Shown here: positions 45,736 to 58,869 of the stretch, piece by piece
Position numbering within the stretch: position 1 is the stretch's first letter
Layout: the number at the start of each line of letters is the position of its first letter
Assembly: GCA_964030785.1 (NCBI GenBank)
Contig: OZ034971.1
Span: forward strand, 44,502,304-44,566,303
DNA: 64,000 nt
From: Siderastrea siderea
Lineage: Eukaryota > Cnidaria > Anthozoa > Scleractinia > Rhizangiidae
Direction: 5' to 3'
The notes under the pieces: generated by a model
The model's input: only the letters and a program-made list of their open reading frames with translations
The model's database searches: none
Told to the model about the DNA's origin: nothing
Position numbers and translations under genes: made by a program

Positions 45736-47313
45736 CAAGGGAGATCAACGATGCTGAGGCGGCCATTGCAGAAACTGTATCCTGCAGAATGTGGGACTCA
45801 TCGGGAAGAGGTTCCAGTGACAGATGCACCAGTTGCCCCCAGTCATGGAGCAGATGCGAGGCAACGTCCCAGGCGTGCAACTGCATGCGGAGCAGACAGT
45901 AACAGGAGACTGTTGATCCAAAACCAGGCTCTCTAAGAACACTGAACACTTGTTTTGGTCTAAGAGCATTGAACACTTGCTGAAGAGACACTTAAACCTA
46001 GGCTCTTATGAATAGTGTTTCATGTTTTAGTTACTAGTTGGGTTGATTACTTTTGGTACTTCTGGTCAACGAAGGGAGTGTCAGACATTTTTCCCAGTAG
46101 ACTATGCGGTCCAACGGGGACCCCCAGCGAAGAACCTTTCGACGCGATGTGCTTATAGGATCGAGAATCTCACAGTTGTTTGTTGTGTTTCGTGGTTGCG
46201 TTAGTTTTCGCTCGTTCGTTTACTTTAAAGAGATTATACCTGTAGTTACGAAGGTGGAACAAATAAACTCAGGATAAAGTTCTCACAGCTTACAACATTC
46301 AGACATGTCTTCAGCGACGAATAGCTGAACTCGACAGTCCAACTGTTTTTTAAAACCTTCCAAAATATTTTAAGGATTGCAGTTGAAAAGAACGAAATTT
46401 ATCCGCATTTGTGAAAATTTGATGTTGTAGTTTATTGCTTGTTCTTGCGTTCTCATATTTGTGTATGTATTGACTATACTTGAAAACAGTCGTCAATATT
46501 TTCCCTTCGATCGTTTGGCAACTTAAGTCTTGGTTTTCGTGCTACATTCTACCCCAAATACAAGATGGTGTTGCTATGTCCTTTAAGAAACAATGCACTT
46601 TCGCAAGAGCATACTATATGCTTCTGACTTTCGATATCTAGTAGACCTGCTGAACGCATTTGCGTTCCGCTTGTGTGTCCATTGGCAGTTTTTCTAGATC
46701 TCAAGCGTGTATTATATTCCTAGAGAATAAAGAACGCTACCTTCCATTTGGTAATAAAGCATAACAAACACGGGTATCTTTTGAATTGTCTTCGACGTAT
46801 GTAATTGATGAATTACTAAGCTTAATTCTATGAATAGGAATATGTAAAGATATGAATATACAAGAACGTAGACGTGAAGAAAAGAAAAGAAAACACTGAG
46901 TGAGGAGCATTCCAACTGTGTTAGTAAACGAACAAATGTTTTTGAACGAAAGCAACGACATTTAGGTCGTATTTACCAAAAAAGAAATCAAAATAATTTC
47001 TACTTTCCAAGTCCATAGCGCGCAATCCTTACCCTTTTTACGTCAGCGAATGAAAAACGACTATCCAGCCCAGCCCAGCTTAGCCCAGGCAATCACGCAG
47101 CTTTGCGTATCACAGTACACAGAATACAGTGAACTGACATGCTAAATGTACACTAAAATTTCATTAAACATGACGGGCCGTTTGATAACACTCGAGAAAT
47201 GTAGAAACAACCTCCAGCTCAGCTCGTGCCTTCTAAGTTTCTCTTGTGTTTTCAAATGTCCGTCGTGTTTTATGGCAACATAATACTTGGTCGGTCCCCG
47301 GGTCAATACTCAC

Positions 47314-47604
47314 CACAATAAGCAAGGACTTCTATTTCGTATTTTGAGCAAAGCCCGTCTGCTGTACAGCTTTTGTAAAACCCTTCGTGCTCCAGGCGTA
47401 CGGTGGAGAAATGAAGTACGCTGCGAAATTTGTCATCACTTAACTGCTCTTCTGTGTGATAAAGGCCTTGAGTTCCATTGACGATTGGTTTATCATCCTT
47501 ATACCAATAGACTGCACCCGCAGGGGCTTTAAAATCGCACCTAATTTCTTTGGTTTCGCCCTCTGTGAAATGAAGGGGCCCCACGTGGCACTTTTGTGAG
47601 GCAA
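47314..47604 (-). CDS. Exon 2, first Ig domain of IL-1R-like receptor
   Basis: 291 bp between a CCCCACAG acceptor and a GTGAGT donor, both phase 1. Ig features are Cys in KEIRCDF, Trp in AVYWYKDD, then HEGFYKSCTADG with the second Cys. The length and the pattern of paired Cys (also QKC near the start) resemble the first Ig domain of IL-1 receptor ectodomains. Confidence 0.87.
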
Positions 47605-48026
47605 CTGTGGGGCGAAATGAAAGAAAATCCTTGGCTGAGACAACGATAGAGGACTGTCACTCATTATACGATCTGGCGACATTAAAAAGCGTGATTCTTT
47701 GGGCCGGCTAAACGTGTAGACTAACCGGTCTACATAGGGACCGTGTACTAAATTAGCTCTAATTAGAATTAGATTCTACCTAAACACAATAAGACGTCAG
47801 TATTAGATCGAGATAAGGCCTGGCTAGTCTACAGACTGCAAATGTCACATAACGTAAATTTTAATTCTCAGTTGATAAATGGACTATGGACTTATAAACT
47901 TTAACAATTAACCTTTACAAAGCCTAAATCAGATTGTACCAATCGTATCACATGATTAGATAACAGTAATCAACGCACAAGCACGCGCACAAGAAACTCA
48001 AAAACAAATTTATGTTTCAGTACTCC

Positions 48027-50738
48027 ATACGTTCTGGCTAAAAGAAAAGGTCACTGTAATTTAAGCCATGGGGTTAGATGCACCGTTGCCAGTTGTAGGC
48101 CTATTTTTTCTCTTTGTCCACCAATTCAATTCCCACTCATTGGATACTTTTTCTAACCTGGAGTAAGTGTATAGATAGATTGTCTATTTCTAGATTCCCA
48201 GATGCCCAGAGTATAGAGAGATTCCCACCAACGGAAGCTGTCCATACTCTGCTCTCATCTTTAACATGGACTGCAGAACTTCTCCTTCTCGTTCTCAGAG
48301 ACCCTAGCATGCGTCCAGAGGCTACGTTTAGGATTATTAAACCGAGGATGGTGGGTCATTTGTTGGTCACCACAAATGGTATCCTTTCTTTGGTATTTAG
48401 GAGTCTCGGGTCTCGGTGTTAATGCCTCCTCTCTAATTTTACCTCCAGCTCTTCGAATTTGCTGCTGCACAAATCACTTCTGATATCCTTAAACTCACCA
48501 AAGTCAATAGCTAAATTCGAATTTTCTTCTAACGCGAAACAAATGCCCTGAAGTCTCGTCGTTTGAGTACATGGTACACTTTGCTTACATTTCCTTAGGT
48601 GACTTAACGTATGAGACAAATATTGGTGTTTGTTTCAAAACAGATGGGTGGTTTCACCCGCGCTACGGATAACATTTTCCTTTTCAGTGTTCAAACAAAG
48701 TCGCATATGTCGACACCCTGGCAGTTCCTAATGTCCGGAGGTAGTGTTTTTCTTTCAAACTTACCATTGTGGTTCTTAAGTATCACTTCCACTAGAAACC
48801 TGCAATAACTTTCTGTTCCGCCAGATCAACTACTGCATCCGTCAGTATTGATGTTCTCTATTATTCAGCGCTTCCCTTATAGTTCAAGTCCCTCAAAAGA
48901 GGATTTATGGGTATACAATCCTACCACATCAATGGTTAACGATATGGCGGCCCCCGGAAATACATATGCCAATTTTAAGGATTGTTTACCATTTACGGGG
49001 GGGAACCGGTTGGTCTACATTTTGTGCAAATGGTAAGCAATTTAACCTCCCGAGTGGGAAATTCCGTTCGAGATTAGTACGTACGTATCATTTGTACAAT
49101 TCATTCTAAATTACAGAAGGCCCTGAACCTAGTTTGACTATTGGCGCAAAACCTGGAACTGGTAGAAATGAAAAAGTAAATGGAACACAATTTTACGTTT
49201 GGATATTCCGGTTGGGAAGTTTGGATTACCTCTTAAGATGTTCCATTTATTTTGGAGATTTTCCGGTCAGGCCTGAAACCTATATGGTCTTACTATTCAC
49301 AGTCCAACCGAAATTTCTGAATTCTTTGCAAATTGTAAACACTCATGACCACTTACTCCGGACCTTCGCGGGTATCCTCCGGGAAAAAATTCGTATGCGC
49401 GCCATTTTTAAGGAAAAGAGGGCAAACTATATGTCGTTGGAAAGGTAAATGAATGTAGATTTCGGAGAAAAATATGAGTCGCCGGTTTCTTCAATTTCGT
49501 AAAAGAAAATCGCAAACAACCGCGAAAATGACCATTTGTCATTCAGTTGAATTAATAGGGTATCAAATCCAAGCGTATTTGCAAAATAACTCACAGTATT
49601 AATCACAAAGGATCAATCATCAAAAGTGTGTGAGCATTTTTCGATATTCTGACTGGTTATTTTTTAATTAATCTGTTAAGTTTGAGCAGCAAAGATTACT
49701 CAACGCGCATTGCATTGAAGATCGCCACGGGTGTAATATTATGAATTTCAAAAATCCCCGACATACTTTGGTTTCACAACATCTAAGGAATGTTCAGGCC
49801 AAATTTCATAATAATCTGCCGAATTTTGATACCCTGTGGTTTTTTTGGCGGATATTTTTGCAATTTTCGTTTGCGGAATTAAAAACCGACAATTCGTGTT
49901 TTTCCGAAATCTACATTTATTAACCTTTCCAACGATATATGGTTCGCCGTGTTTTCCTTTAAAATGTCGCGCATACGAATTTTTTTTTTCCGGAGTAACC
50001 TTAAGTAATCAGCGGCTTAAGATGGTATCAACAACTTCCGATATTTTTTCTGTTGGAGTATTGCAGCCAGATCACAGATCCATTCGTTTGATTATGTCTT
50101 TAGCGATATTCTCATTAACACAGATCTCCCAATCTTTCAACTGTCGCATAACCTTCTCAATATATATAGACTGAACTCCTTGACCACTCTTAAGAAAGAG
50201 ACCAAGCCCGTTAAAATGCAACATTAAGTGCAAGAAAAACTCAAAACTGTGGAGCTTATTTGTGCTTCTGTAACGTCCGCTGGAGTCTTCATCATGTTCA
50301 TTTGTTCAGCAGATGTTCTTGTCATTATTATATTCAGGGTACGTCTTAAAAATTAAACGCAAGGAAAAACTCATAACCAGCAAATGTGTGATGGGTCATA
50401 GCAGTTTATAGGAGCACTAACTAGCAAGATAACTACAACATGTCATAGTCCAAACAGAAAACTTTGACTGTGAGGTAATAAACTTAGAGTTGACAAATTT
50501 TCATACTCTTCTAGTTAAGAGTCATATCCTTCCTAGAACACATTGTCCAGCTGTTCAAGTTAGTATATGCCAAAAGTGAGACAAACGTACTGAAAAGGGA
50601 TCTTGACAAAATTTGTCTTACAGCTGTCGAATATAGAAAACCCTGAGCGGGTGTAGACGTCGCAAACACATATTTGAAGGCTTCCTCCCATTTGACTTTA
50701 TCCTTCCCCTAACTTTTTCCCCATCCTAGTCTCTGGTA
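48027..50738. repeat. Segmental duplication, copy 1
   Basis: Closely similar to 51683-53392. Shared landmarks are GTAATTTAAGCCATGGGGTT, the AGGATGGTGGGTCATTTGTTGG stretch, GGTTTCACCCGCGCTAC, and the ending TTGACTTTA(T/C)CCTTCCC. Copy 1 carries about 900 bp extra (around 49050-49990). It lies inside the receptor's first intron. The short frames within are not conserved between copies. Confidence 0.8.
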
Positions 50739-51345
50739 AACTTTACTTTCCAAGACGTCTGTTTCTTGCATTTTTGATGTAGTCAAGTCGTGAAAGGCGT
50801 AAAAAAAGACAACATGTGTTTACCCCTCTGAGAATGGAACCCGGACCACCCTATCCGAAGATATACGCCATGTCTGTTGCGTCGCACTAATCACGACTGC
50901 AAAACACGTGTTAATTTTAGTACTCATCTCTCTCGTGACGTAATGACGACCGCTTTCGATAGTGGTTCCATCGAGATAAACAAAGGAGTTTTACTTGGGA
51001 AAATGTGTTCGGACCGCCGTAAAAACCATGGTTGTGGACAGAAAAAAAAACAGAAGGCGCTAGCTGTGCTGTGTTTGGCGTTGGGACCGCTGCCAAATGC
51101 TGAGAATTCAAGCGATATATACTTCGATGTGCCGACCGGGTTCGCTGGAGGCGATCAGCTCTCGGTTCCGTAAAGTTCCGGCTATGTCATTTCTGCGCAT
51201 TGATTGGTCCCGATTTTTCTATTGTTACGTTACAAGTTACGGTTTACATTTTTCGCTCTACGAAGTTTTTCGGCTTTGCAGCAGAACACAAAAAGACAAC
51301 ACTCATTGTGAGTTAGGATAAGTTCTGATACTCTCCCAACAAAAA
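50739..51345. repeat. Segmental duplication unit also found at 55884-56410
   Basis: Both copies contain CCAAGACGTCTGT(T/G)TCTTGC, CCGACCGGGTTCGCTGGAGGCGA and TTGGTCCCGATTTTTCTATTGT-type sequence in the same order. No coding content. Confidence 0.75.
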
Positions 51346-51419
51346 GTAATTTGACTCCTAAACCGCAATGTTCAGCTATTCAAGTTAATATACATGTATA
51401 CCAAAAGTAATACAGGGGT

Positions 51420-51670
51420 GTAACCAAGGGGTACTGGGATGCCCGTTTCCAGGGTAACCCAGGTTGACCTAGACATTTCAGGGTTTGGTTAAACCCTGAT
51501 AACCCTGGTACGTCTGGTAACCCTGGTTTTCTAAATAATCAAGGTTACCAGGGTTACCAGACTTTTTTGTACATAGGGTTTGGGTCTGGTAAGCCTGGTT
51601 TAAGAGCCAGGGTACCCTGGGTTTTTAGCCAGGCCTGGACCAGGGTAAAACCCTGGTTTGACCAGGCTCT
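51420..51670. repeat. CCTGGTAACC simple-type repeat
   Basis: Irregular runs of CCAGG/GGGTTT/GTAACCCTGG in both orientations, making many small hairpins. Unique to copy 2 of the duplication. Confidence 0.6.
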
Positions 51671-51682
51671 TGGTGCAAGGAC

Positions 51683-53392
51683 GTTCTGGCCAAAAGAAAA
51701 GGTTACTGTAATTTAAGCCATGGGGTTTCATGCACCGTTGTTAGTTGTATGCCGTGTGCCCATTATTCCTTTTTGTCCATCAATTCCCACCCATTAGATA
51801 CTTTTCTAACCTGGAATAAGCGTACGGATAGATTCCAAGTTTCTAGATTCCCAGATACCCAGATGGAAGCTGTCTATACTCAGTGCTCTCATCTCTAACA
51901 TGGACTGCAAAACTTCTCCTTCTCGTTCTCAGAGACCCTAGCGTGCGTCCTGAGGCTACCTTTATGATTATTTAACCGAGGATGGTGGGTCATTTGTTGG
52001 TCACTACAAATGGTATCTTTTCTTTGGTTTTTAGGAGTCTCGGGTCTCGGTCTCAATAACTCCTCTATGATCTTAGCTCCAGCTCTTCGAATTTGCTGCT
52101 GCACAAATGACTTCTGATATCCTTACTCACCCAAGTCAGCAGCTAAGTTCGAATTTTCCTCTAACGTGAAACAAATGTCCTGAAGTCTCGTCGCTTGAGA
52201 ATATGGTAAGCTTTGCTTACATTTCCTTAAGGTGCCTTAACGAATGAGACAAAAAGTGGTGTTTGTTTCAAAAACTCGCTTATGGCTCTCCCTTAGCTCT
52301 CCTCTTAACAGATGGGTGGTTTCACCCGCGCTACAGATAACATTTTCCTTTTCAGTATTCAAACAAATTCACGTCGGCACCATTTTGGTGCCGATAGCAG
52401 TTCCTAATGTGCTGAGGTAGTGTTTTTCATTCAAACTTACCATTGTGGCTCTTAAGTATCACTTCCACCAAAAACCTGCATATCTTTCTGTTTCCGCCAG
52501 ATCAACTGCTGAATCCGTCGGTATTGATGTTCTCTTCTATTCACTGCTTCCTTTTTTGTTCAAGTCCCAAAAAAATCGCGTTTATGGCGTTTATAACAAT
52601 ATGGCGCCCCCCGGAAATATGAATGCCCTGAAATTTCAGAATTTTATTGCGAATTGTAAATACTCATGACTACTTATTAAAAAGTAACCAGCAGTTTTAG
52701 ATGGTATCAACAACTTGCGATAGTTTTCTTTCTGTTGGAGTATATCAGCCAGATCCGGTTGATCATGTCTTTAATGAGATTCTCAGTGTAACACAGATCT
52801 CCCAATTAATCTTTCATCTAGCGCATAACCTTCTCAATATATCTAGACTTGACGTCCTTGACCACTCTTTAGAAAGAGACCAAGTCCGCTAAAATGCAAC
52901 GTTAAGTGCAAGAAATACTCAAAATTGTGGGGCCTATTTGTGCTTCTGTAACTTCCGCTGGAGTCTTTATTTGTTGCGCAGATGTTCTTGTCATCAGTGC
53001 ACGTCTTAAAAAATGAACGCAAGGAAAAACTCATAACCAGCAAATAATGGGATATAGCAGTTTATAGGAGCACTAACTAGCAAGATAACTACAACATATA
53101 TACATAAAGAACACTTTGATTGTGAGGTAATTAACTCAGAGTTGACAACATTTCACTGATACTCTCCTAGTTAATAGTAATATCATTCCTATAACACATT
53201 GTCCAGCTGTTCAAGTTAGCATATACCAAAAGTGAGACAAACGTACTAAAACGGAGTTTTGACTAAAAATTCGTCTTACAGCCGCTGAATACAGAAAACC
53301 CTTAACGGATGTAGACGCCGCAAACAAATTTGATGGCTTCCTCCCATTTGACTTTACCCTTCCCTAACTTTCTCCCCATCCTAGTCTCCGAA
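51683..53392. repeat. Segmental duplication, copy 2
   Basis: Partner of 48027-50738. Part of it (GTGCAAGAAA...GCAAATAATGGG) appears a third time near 55035-55220, broken by other insertions. Confidence 0.8.
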
Positions 53393-53663
53393 GGGACCGG
53401 TGTTGCCAAAAAAACTAATGGAAATGAAAGTCTTTTGTTTCTATTGGGGATAAACTTTCCAAGCCGGCTTGGAAGGTGTCGTGCTAACGTTAGGATCCGC
53501 TACCGTTTTCGTTTGCTTAGAATATGCAAATTATGTCCTTATAATCCGCCACAATAACAATAATAATTATTACCCGTTGAGATATTGCATGTAGTCTTTG
53601 CATCGTGTACTGTGTAAAGAGGAAAACTTCCCTTTGCCAAATGACCATTGTACGGCACCTTAC

Positions 53664-53727
53664 CTGTGTAAAACTTGTGCACAAAACAGCAGAAGAAAAA
53701 CAAACTCAATCGACAAAGTTTCTTCAT
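53664..53727 (-). CDS. Exon 1, signal peptide of IL-1R-like receptor
   Basis: 64 bp from ATG to a GTAAGG donor, phase 1. It encodes MKKLCR followed by LSLFFFCCFVHKFYT, a short hydrophobic signal peptide. The leftover G joins with TT of exon 2. Counted together, the six exons give 1305 bases, exactly 435 codons including the stop, with every junction in phase. Upstream in-frame sequence exists but has no signal-like character. Confidence 0.82.
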
Positions 53728-54059
53728 GTTTTCAAGGCTTAAAAGAGTCAAAAAGCATTTGCGAATAAGTCGAATATTCTGCAAAGTTGTTACAACTTCC
53801 TTTTCACTTAAATATGTACATTGTACTGCATGTGCTAATAATATGTTTTTCAGTTTTTCACCTATCACGATCGTTAGCTCTTTCTTATTCTGAGTGGGAG
53901 CCAATTTATAATGCTTTGCATCCTACCGTAAGCACACAACAAATTTTGAGATTAGTTTTTCACAACTTTCTGACATCTTTTGGACAACTTTTTGATTTAA
54001 AAAAAATGATTTTTCTACGACAGGGTGGCTCAGTGACAAATCTTTTCCGTTTAGGGTAG

Positions 54060-55030
54060 CTAGAACTATTTTGTTTTTCCGTTTAAAATATATGTTTCGT
54101 GTTTCCCTTTGGTTTTACTTTAAGTCCCTCATTATTGGGTAGAGGGGAATGAAACCCTACCTTAAGAATGGCTACCGAAATGGCGCCTTCCGGAGATGTA
54201 CTACATTGCAAATTCAGCCCCCCAAATGCCAAATTAGCCCTGATTCGCCAAGGGCTGATTTCTGTGAAACCACTTCGGCCAGAGCTGGGTCAAAACTAAC
54301 CCATCACACCCACATTTGGACCGAATTCGGCCCTTTGGTGGCTGCCCAGCCCCTGCAACAAAAATCAGTGGCTTTAGATGATGATCAACAAATTTTGATA
54401 TTTTCTCTGTTAGAGTATTGCAGTCAGAGATCACCGATCTAACTGGCAACCCTTCTCAGTTATGTGAAAGCGTCCTGCTCTGGTCTTGCCGTGCTATTGA
54501 CTGATATTTAAATATCAAAACTTCTGTTCTTTATAAATGTCCGTCGAGATGAAACCTGTTAAAGGCTTGTTTACTTAGTTTCTTTTCATTAGTAGGATCC
54601 TTATCCAACATACATCTCCCGGCTTTCATTCTGCTGGCGCATAGCTTCCTCAATATAGATATACAGTCTGCTTTTGTAAGGTTACAATAAATAAAAGGGT
54701 CATGAGAGGTTCGGGTATAGATCCCATTACCCAGCCCAGTTATTTTCCAAATCTTATTTCCCAATTCTAATTTTGTCAAAACCCCATTCTCAGTAGCAGT
54801 TTTCCATTGGCAAATTCCCAGTCCCAGTGCCACAAATCTTATTTTCCAGTACAAAAAATAGGTAAGTCCCATGCAGTTCCTGTTTTACTCCTTCAGAATA
54901 CGCAAAGGAGGAGTCTTAAGACCATTCAAAAAATTTATGTAAAAACCTGAATCACGTTACAATTACTACCCTTAAGAATGCAAGGAAAAAAAAAACGAGC
55001 GATTCATCTATTTATTTTCATTTTTTGCAT
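54060..55030. other. Non-coding 5' flank and repeats
   Basis: No exon or RNA gene is recognised. It contains short repeats of GCCAAATTAGCCCTGATT type and TTCCCAGT segments. Nothing else stands out. Confidence 0.4.
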
Positions 55031-55883
55031 ATTTTTTGTAAATAAAATGTAACTAACATAAAGTGTAAGAAAAACGCAAAATTGTGGGGTTTATTTCCGC
55101 TCCTGTAACTTCCGCTCGAGTCTTCATTTGTTCAGCAGATGTTCGTGTCATTGTTATATTCACTGCACTTCTTAAAAAATAAACTCAAGCCGAAAAACTC
55201 ACAACCAGCAAATAAGGGGTTTTTGCAGCAGGGTTTTCAATAGGAATCTGAGTAGGTGGCAAAATTTTAGGAGTTGGTGGAGATTGAACTAATCGCGCCA
55301 AAGCTGCGAGATTGTAGGGGGTTGGGAGGTATGCTCCCCTGGAAAATTTTGAAAATTTGGGCCTCTTAGAATGCATTTCCTACATTCTGGAGCAAGAATT
55401 AAGGTCTTTCAACAGAACAGGAAACACAAATCGCCGCTAAAATTACTCAGAATTCAGGCAAGATTCTTTTGCTTTTCAACAACAAACGTTGGCCGATCCA
55501 AGGCTCGTGTTTTGTGGCCAATGTTTCTCATGTTAGTCGTAAAATATGAGGTAATTTCTCAATCAAATAGACGGCGAGTTCATGTGAAATAGCCGGCGAG
55601 TTTCGTCGGCTGCCGGCCCTTATTGAAAACCCTGTTAAGTTTATCGGAGCACTAACTAGCAAGATAACAACACCATTATACAAAAATAGGGCCCCGAATG
55701 GGTCCATGTGTTCTGGTGGTATAGTTGTACCACTGCAGCTTTTAGGTTACATAGTGTTTCTGCTTGGCAGAAGAATAGCAGAGGGAACTATTCTCGTGTC
55801 TACTTTTGAAGAATTAGTTTTAATTGATTTTTTTTTTGTAATTTCAGAGAATGAAGTTAATTCTTTCATTGTTACTTTTTTGT

Positions 55884-56410
55884 TGCTGGTAAACTTTACT
55901 TTCCAAGACGTCTGTGTCTTGCGTTTTTGATATAGTCAAGTCGTTAAAGACGTAAACAAAGGCAAAATGTGTTTACCCCTCTGAGAATCAAATACACGCC
56001 ATGCCCGTTGCGCCACACTAATTGTTGCTTCAAAACAGGTGTTAATTTTAGTACTCATCTCTTTTCACGTGACGTCATGACGGTCGCTTTCGATCGTGGC
56101 TCTATCGAGATAATCACATTTTCCTGGGAAAATGTGTCCAGACCGCCGCAAAAACCACGGTTGTAGACAGAAAAAACCAGGGGCACTAGCTCTGCTATAT
56201 CGGGACCGCTACCAAATGCTGCGAACTCAAGCGATGCATACTTCGATGTGCCGACCGGGTTCGCTGGAGGCGAACATGTCAGTTCTTCGCATCGATTGGT
56301 CCCAATTTTTCTATTGTTACGTTACAAGATACGGTTCACAATTTTCGGTCTACAAAGTGTTTGTGCCATTCTTGGTACTTGTACTTACTTCCTCATACGC
56401 AACCCCCCCC
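55884..56410. repeat. Partner of the 50739-51345 duplication
   Basis: See the first copy. Here it ends in a C-rich tract (CCCCCCCCCCTCCCTC near 56404). Confidence 0.75.
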
Positions 56411-56868
56411 CCCCCTCCCTCAGTGAGAAAACCTGACTACGCCCCTGTAATAAAAATTTACTGAAAAGGACTTTTGACAAAATTCGTTTTCTTCGAACAA
56501 ATTTCCCCGATTACATCCACCAAGCAAAGGAAACGGGTATATGCGTCGTGCATACATTTGACTCCCTCCTCTTTGACTTCCTTCCTTCCGAGGAAACAGG
56601 TGCTGCGAACAAAGATTTTTGGAAATGAAAGTATTTTTGGGGATGCACTTTCCAAGCCCTGAAACGTGTTTCATTTGTTTGGGTAGCCAAAGTTCTGTCT
56701 TAATATACCATCACAAAAGGTACTTAAACATGATATTTGTTTAAGACCGGATGGTGTGCGCTGTTTCGCTGTAGTTGTCTTAAGCCTGGTTTTTGTCACT
56801 TTTTCCCTCGTGAACCAGAAAAAGAGGAAAAATGCCCGTTGCCAAGTGATCATTGTACTGAAACTTAC

Positions 56869-56932
56869 CTGTGTAAAAATTGGGCACAAAACAGCAGAAC
56901 AAAAACAAACTCAATCGACAAGGTTTCGTCAT
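56869..56932 (-). CDS. Signal-peptide exon, copy C (alternative first exon or relic)
   Basis: 64 bp, ATG to GTAAGT donor, phase 1, 21 residues (MTKPCRLSLFLFCCF...FYT). Same length, ends and phase as exon 1, 3.2 kb further upstream. It could be an alternative first exon of the same receptor gene or the leftover of a paralogue whose body was lost. Its intact frame and donor argue against long neglect. Confidence 0.5.
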
Positions 56933-57149
56933 GTTTTCAGTGCTTCAAAGAGTCAAAAGCCGTTTCCCAATAAGTCGGATATTCCGCAATGCTGCTAACA
57001 ACTTCCTTTTTACTTAAAATATGTACATCAGTTTTTCCGCATGCACCAATAATGTCTTCAGTGTTTACGCCAATAGTTCTTTCTTAGTTGTGAGTGGGCT
57101 TCGTTTGGCACCGATGTCACTCTAACAAGTTTGTGATGAGTTTTGACAC

Positions 57150-58760
57150 ATTCATTTAGTTACGTAATTTATTTTTTTATTTAGTATTTATTCAAGGAAA
57201 TCTAATAAATATTTAATAATCAGGGAGCTATAATTTTACGATCATAATGTGGGAATAATGTAACGTGGGTTTTGTTTTTATAAGTAAGACTGGAAAACTT
57301 TCTTAACATGTAAATATGTAAATATGCCAGTGAATTTATTTGTTATTGTTATTTAAGCCTTTTTTAATTTTATCTTAGGGAAACGTTATAGGGCCAACCT
57401 TACGTTTTTCTTTTAAGACGTTCTTACGTTTTATTTGCTTTTATTAAGATCTTAAATAAACATGTATGTAAAGGAAATGTAAAATACTTTTCACTTGGAT
57501 GCAACCATAACACAAAAGCTGAGTGATGAGAGAAATTAAGAAGTCTGACCACGCTACCACATTCAACGCAAAATAGTTCATTTAGGCTGAGCCAGTCAAT
57601 TATCTGATAACAATGAGTACTGATACCGACCTTAATCTAAACTCGGCTACAATTTCGAACACATTACATTGGAACAATTTTCTCAACGTCACAATTCACC
57701 TGTCTGTATTCGCGGCTTCCTCATCAGTGTTGTAATGAGTAAGCCAATTTTGGCTGCTGCAAGTCACTGTTTATATCACATATAAGTGATATATCACATA
57801 TACATTGGGGAGGTGGACAGGTAAAGTGTTCCAACAAATGTGTCAGAAACCATTGATAGATACTCTTACAGGGCTAATTTACACATAGGATGTGAATCAA
57901 ACTAATTAAGCATGAAACGTTTAGAGCCATGTGTACCACGCACGACGGGAAAAACCACTAAGGAAAACACTCTTTAGATGCGGCCAAAAAGTGGAAGTGT
58001 ATTCAACATCTAATCAAGTGGTACTTGTCGAGGAAAAGGTACAAAAAACATAACCAGCCAAGCTAAAAAAGACTAAAATTAAAAAGGCATTGAAGAAAAA
58101 TAGTGACTGGCATGTTTTTCGTTTCTACGTCACTCATGCATCAGTTGTCCAAAATTACCGATCATTCCATAATTTAAAAAACTCGATGTTTAAATTGCTA
58201 ATGAATCTATTTCCATAACCGGAAAACTGAACTTCTGTCGTTATTTTTTTTATTTCAGTTTTTCTCCTCGCGACGCTCATCGCTGTTGTAACCTTCATTT
58301 TTCGCACGATTTTCGTCAAATCTGCACCCAAAGGTATATTGCCCTTTAATGCACTGCCACAACGATGCCTTGATTTTCGTGTTGCTAAATTTGAATAAAC
58401 ATTAAGCTGACCCCGGCGTCTAACGTTTTTAAAAACGGAAAAGGGTATGATAACGTCTTAATTATTTTTATTTTATCTCCCTCAATTTCGCTGATCGTTA
58501 CCTTAAACCCACAAAAACTAATTTGCCCGAAGGAAAAGCAAAGGCATAATAGGATTGTCAGGGTATGATCGTCCGGGTGAGTGTAGCCCTGAAAAGGACT
58601 TTTGGTGATAACAGTACCTGACGACCCGACAACCTTTGCGGACGACGAGGAAGTCATTATCAGTTATCGGACTTCCGCAAAGGTTGTCAAAACGTCAGTC
58701 ATTGTCATCAACAGTCCTTTTCAGGACTACACTCATTCGGACGATCACAGAAAATCTACA
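57150..58760. repeat. Segmental duplication, copy X
   Basis: Matches 60610-62100 with indels: GTGGGAATAAT, CTTTCTTAACATGTAAATATG, GAGCCAGTCAATTATCTGATAAC and GCGGCTTCCTCAT recur in order. Ends in a MITE-like inverted repeat (58575-58750). Confidence 0.75.
58575..58750. repeat. MITE-like inverted repeat
   Basis: GTCCGGGTGAGTGTAGCCCTGAAAAGGACT-type left arm (shown here only in part) faces its diverged complement ending TTCAGGACTACACTCATTC. ACTTCCGCAAAGGTTGTC and its complement form an inner pair. A related copy lies at 61910-62110. I associate this family with stony-coral genomes. Confidence 0.6.
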
Positions 58761-58869
58761 ATTTTGAAGGTTTCCTTTGTGCTGGGCTACCGCAATAGTA
58801 CGACCAATGCCAATACCTTAAAAATTCCCAATTACGCAGTTTGTGTGAGCATCCTTTCTTAACAAAAAC

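Larger units (their letters stand above)
41010..46287 (+). mobile_element. BEL/Pao LTR retrotransposon with nested MITE
   Basis: LTRs of 208 and 209 bp (41010-41217, 46079-46287) start T(A/G)TCAGACATTTT and end TTCTCACA, about 95% alike by eye. Flanking pentamers are ACTTA and GCTTA, consistent with a 5-bp duplication. It lies in the intron between the two Ig exons of the receptor gene, in opposite orientation. The genes are interrupted by frame breaks and a piggyBac-type MITE. Confidence 0.88.
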
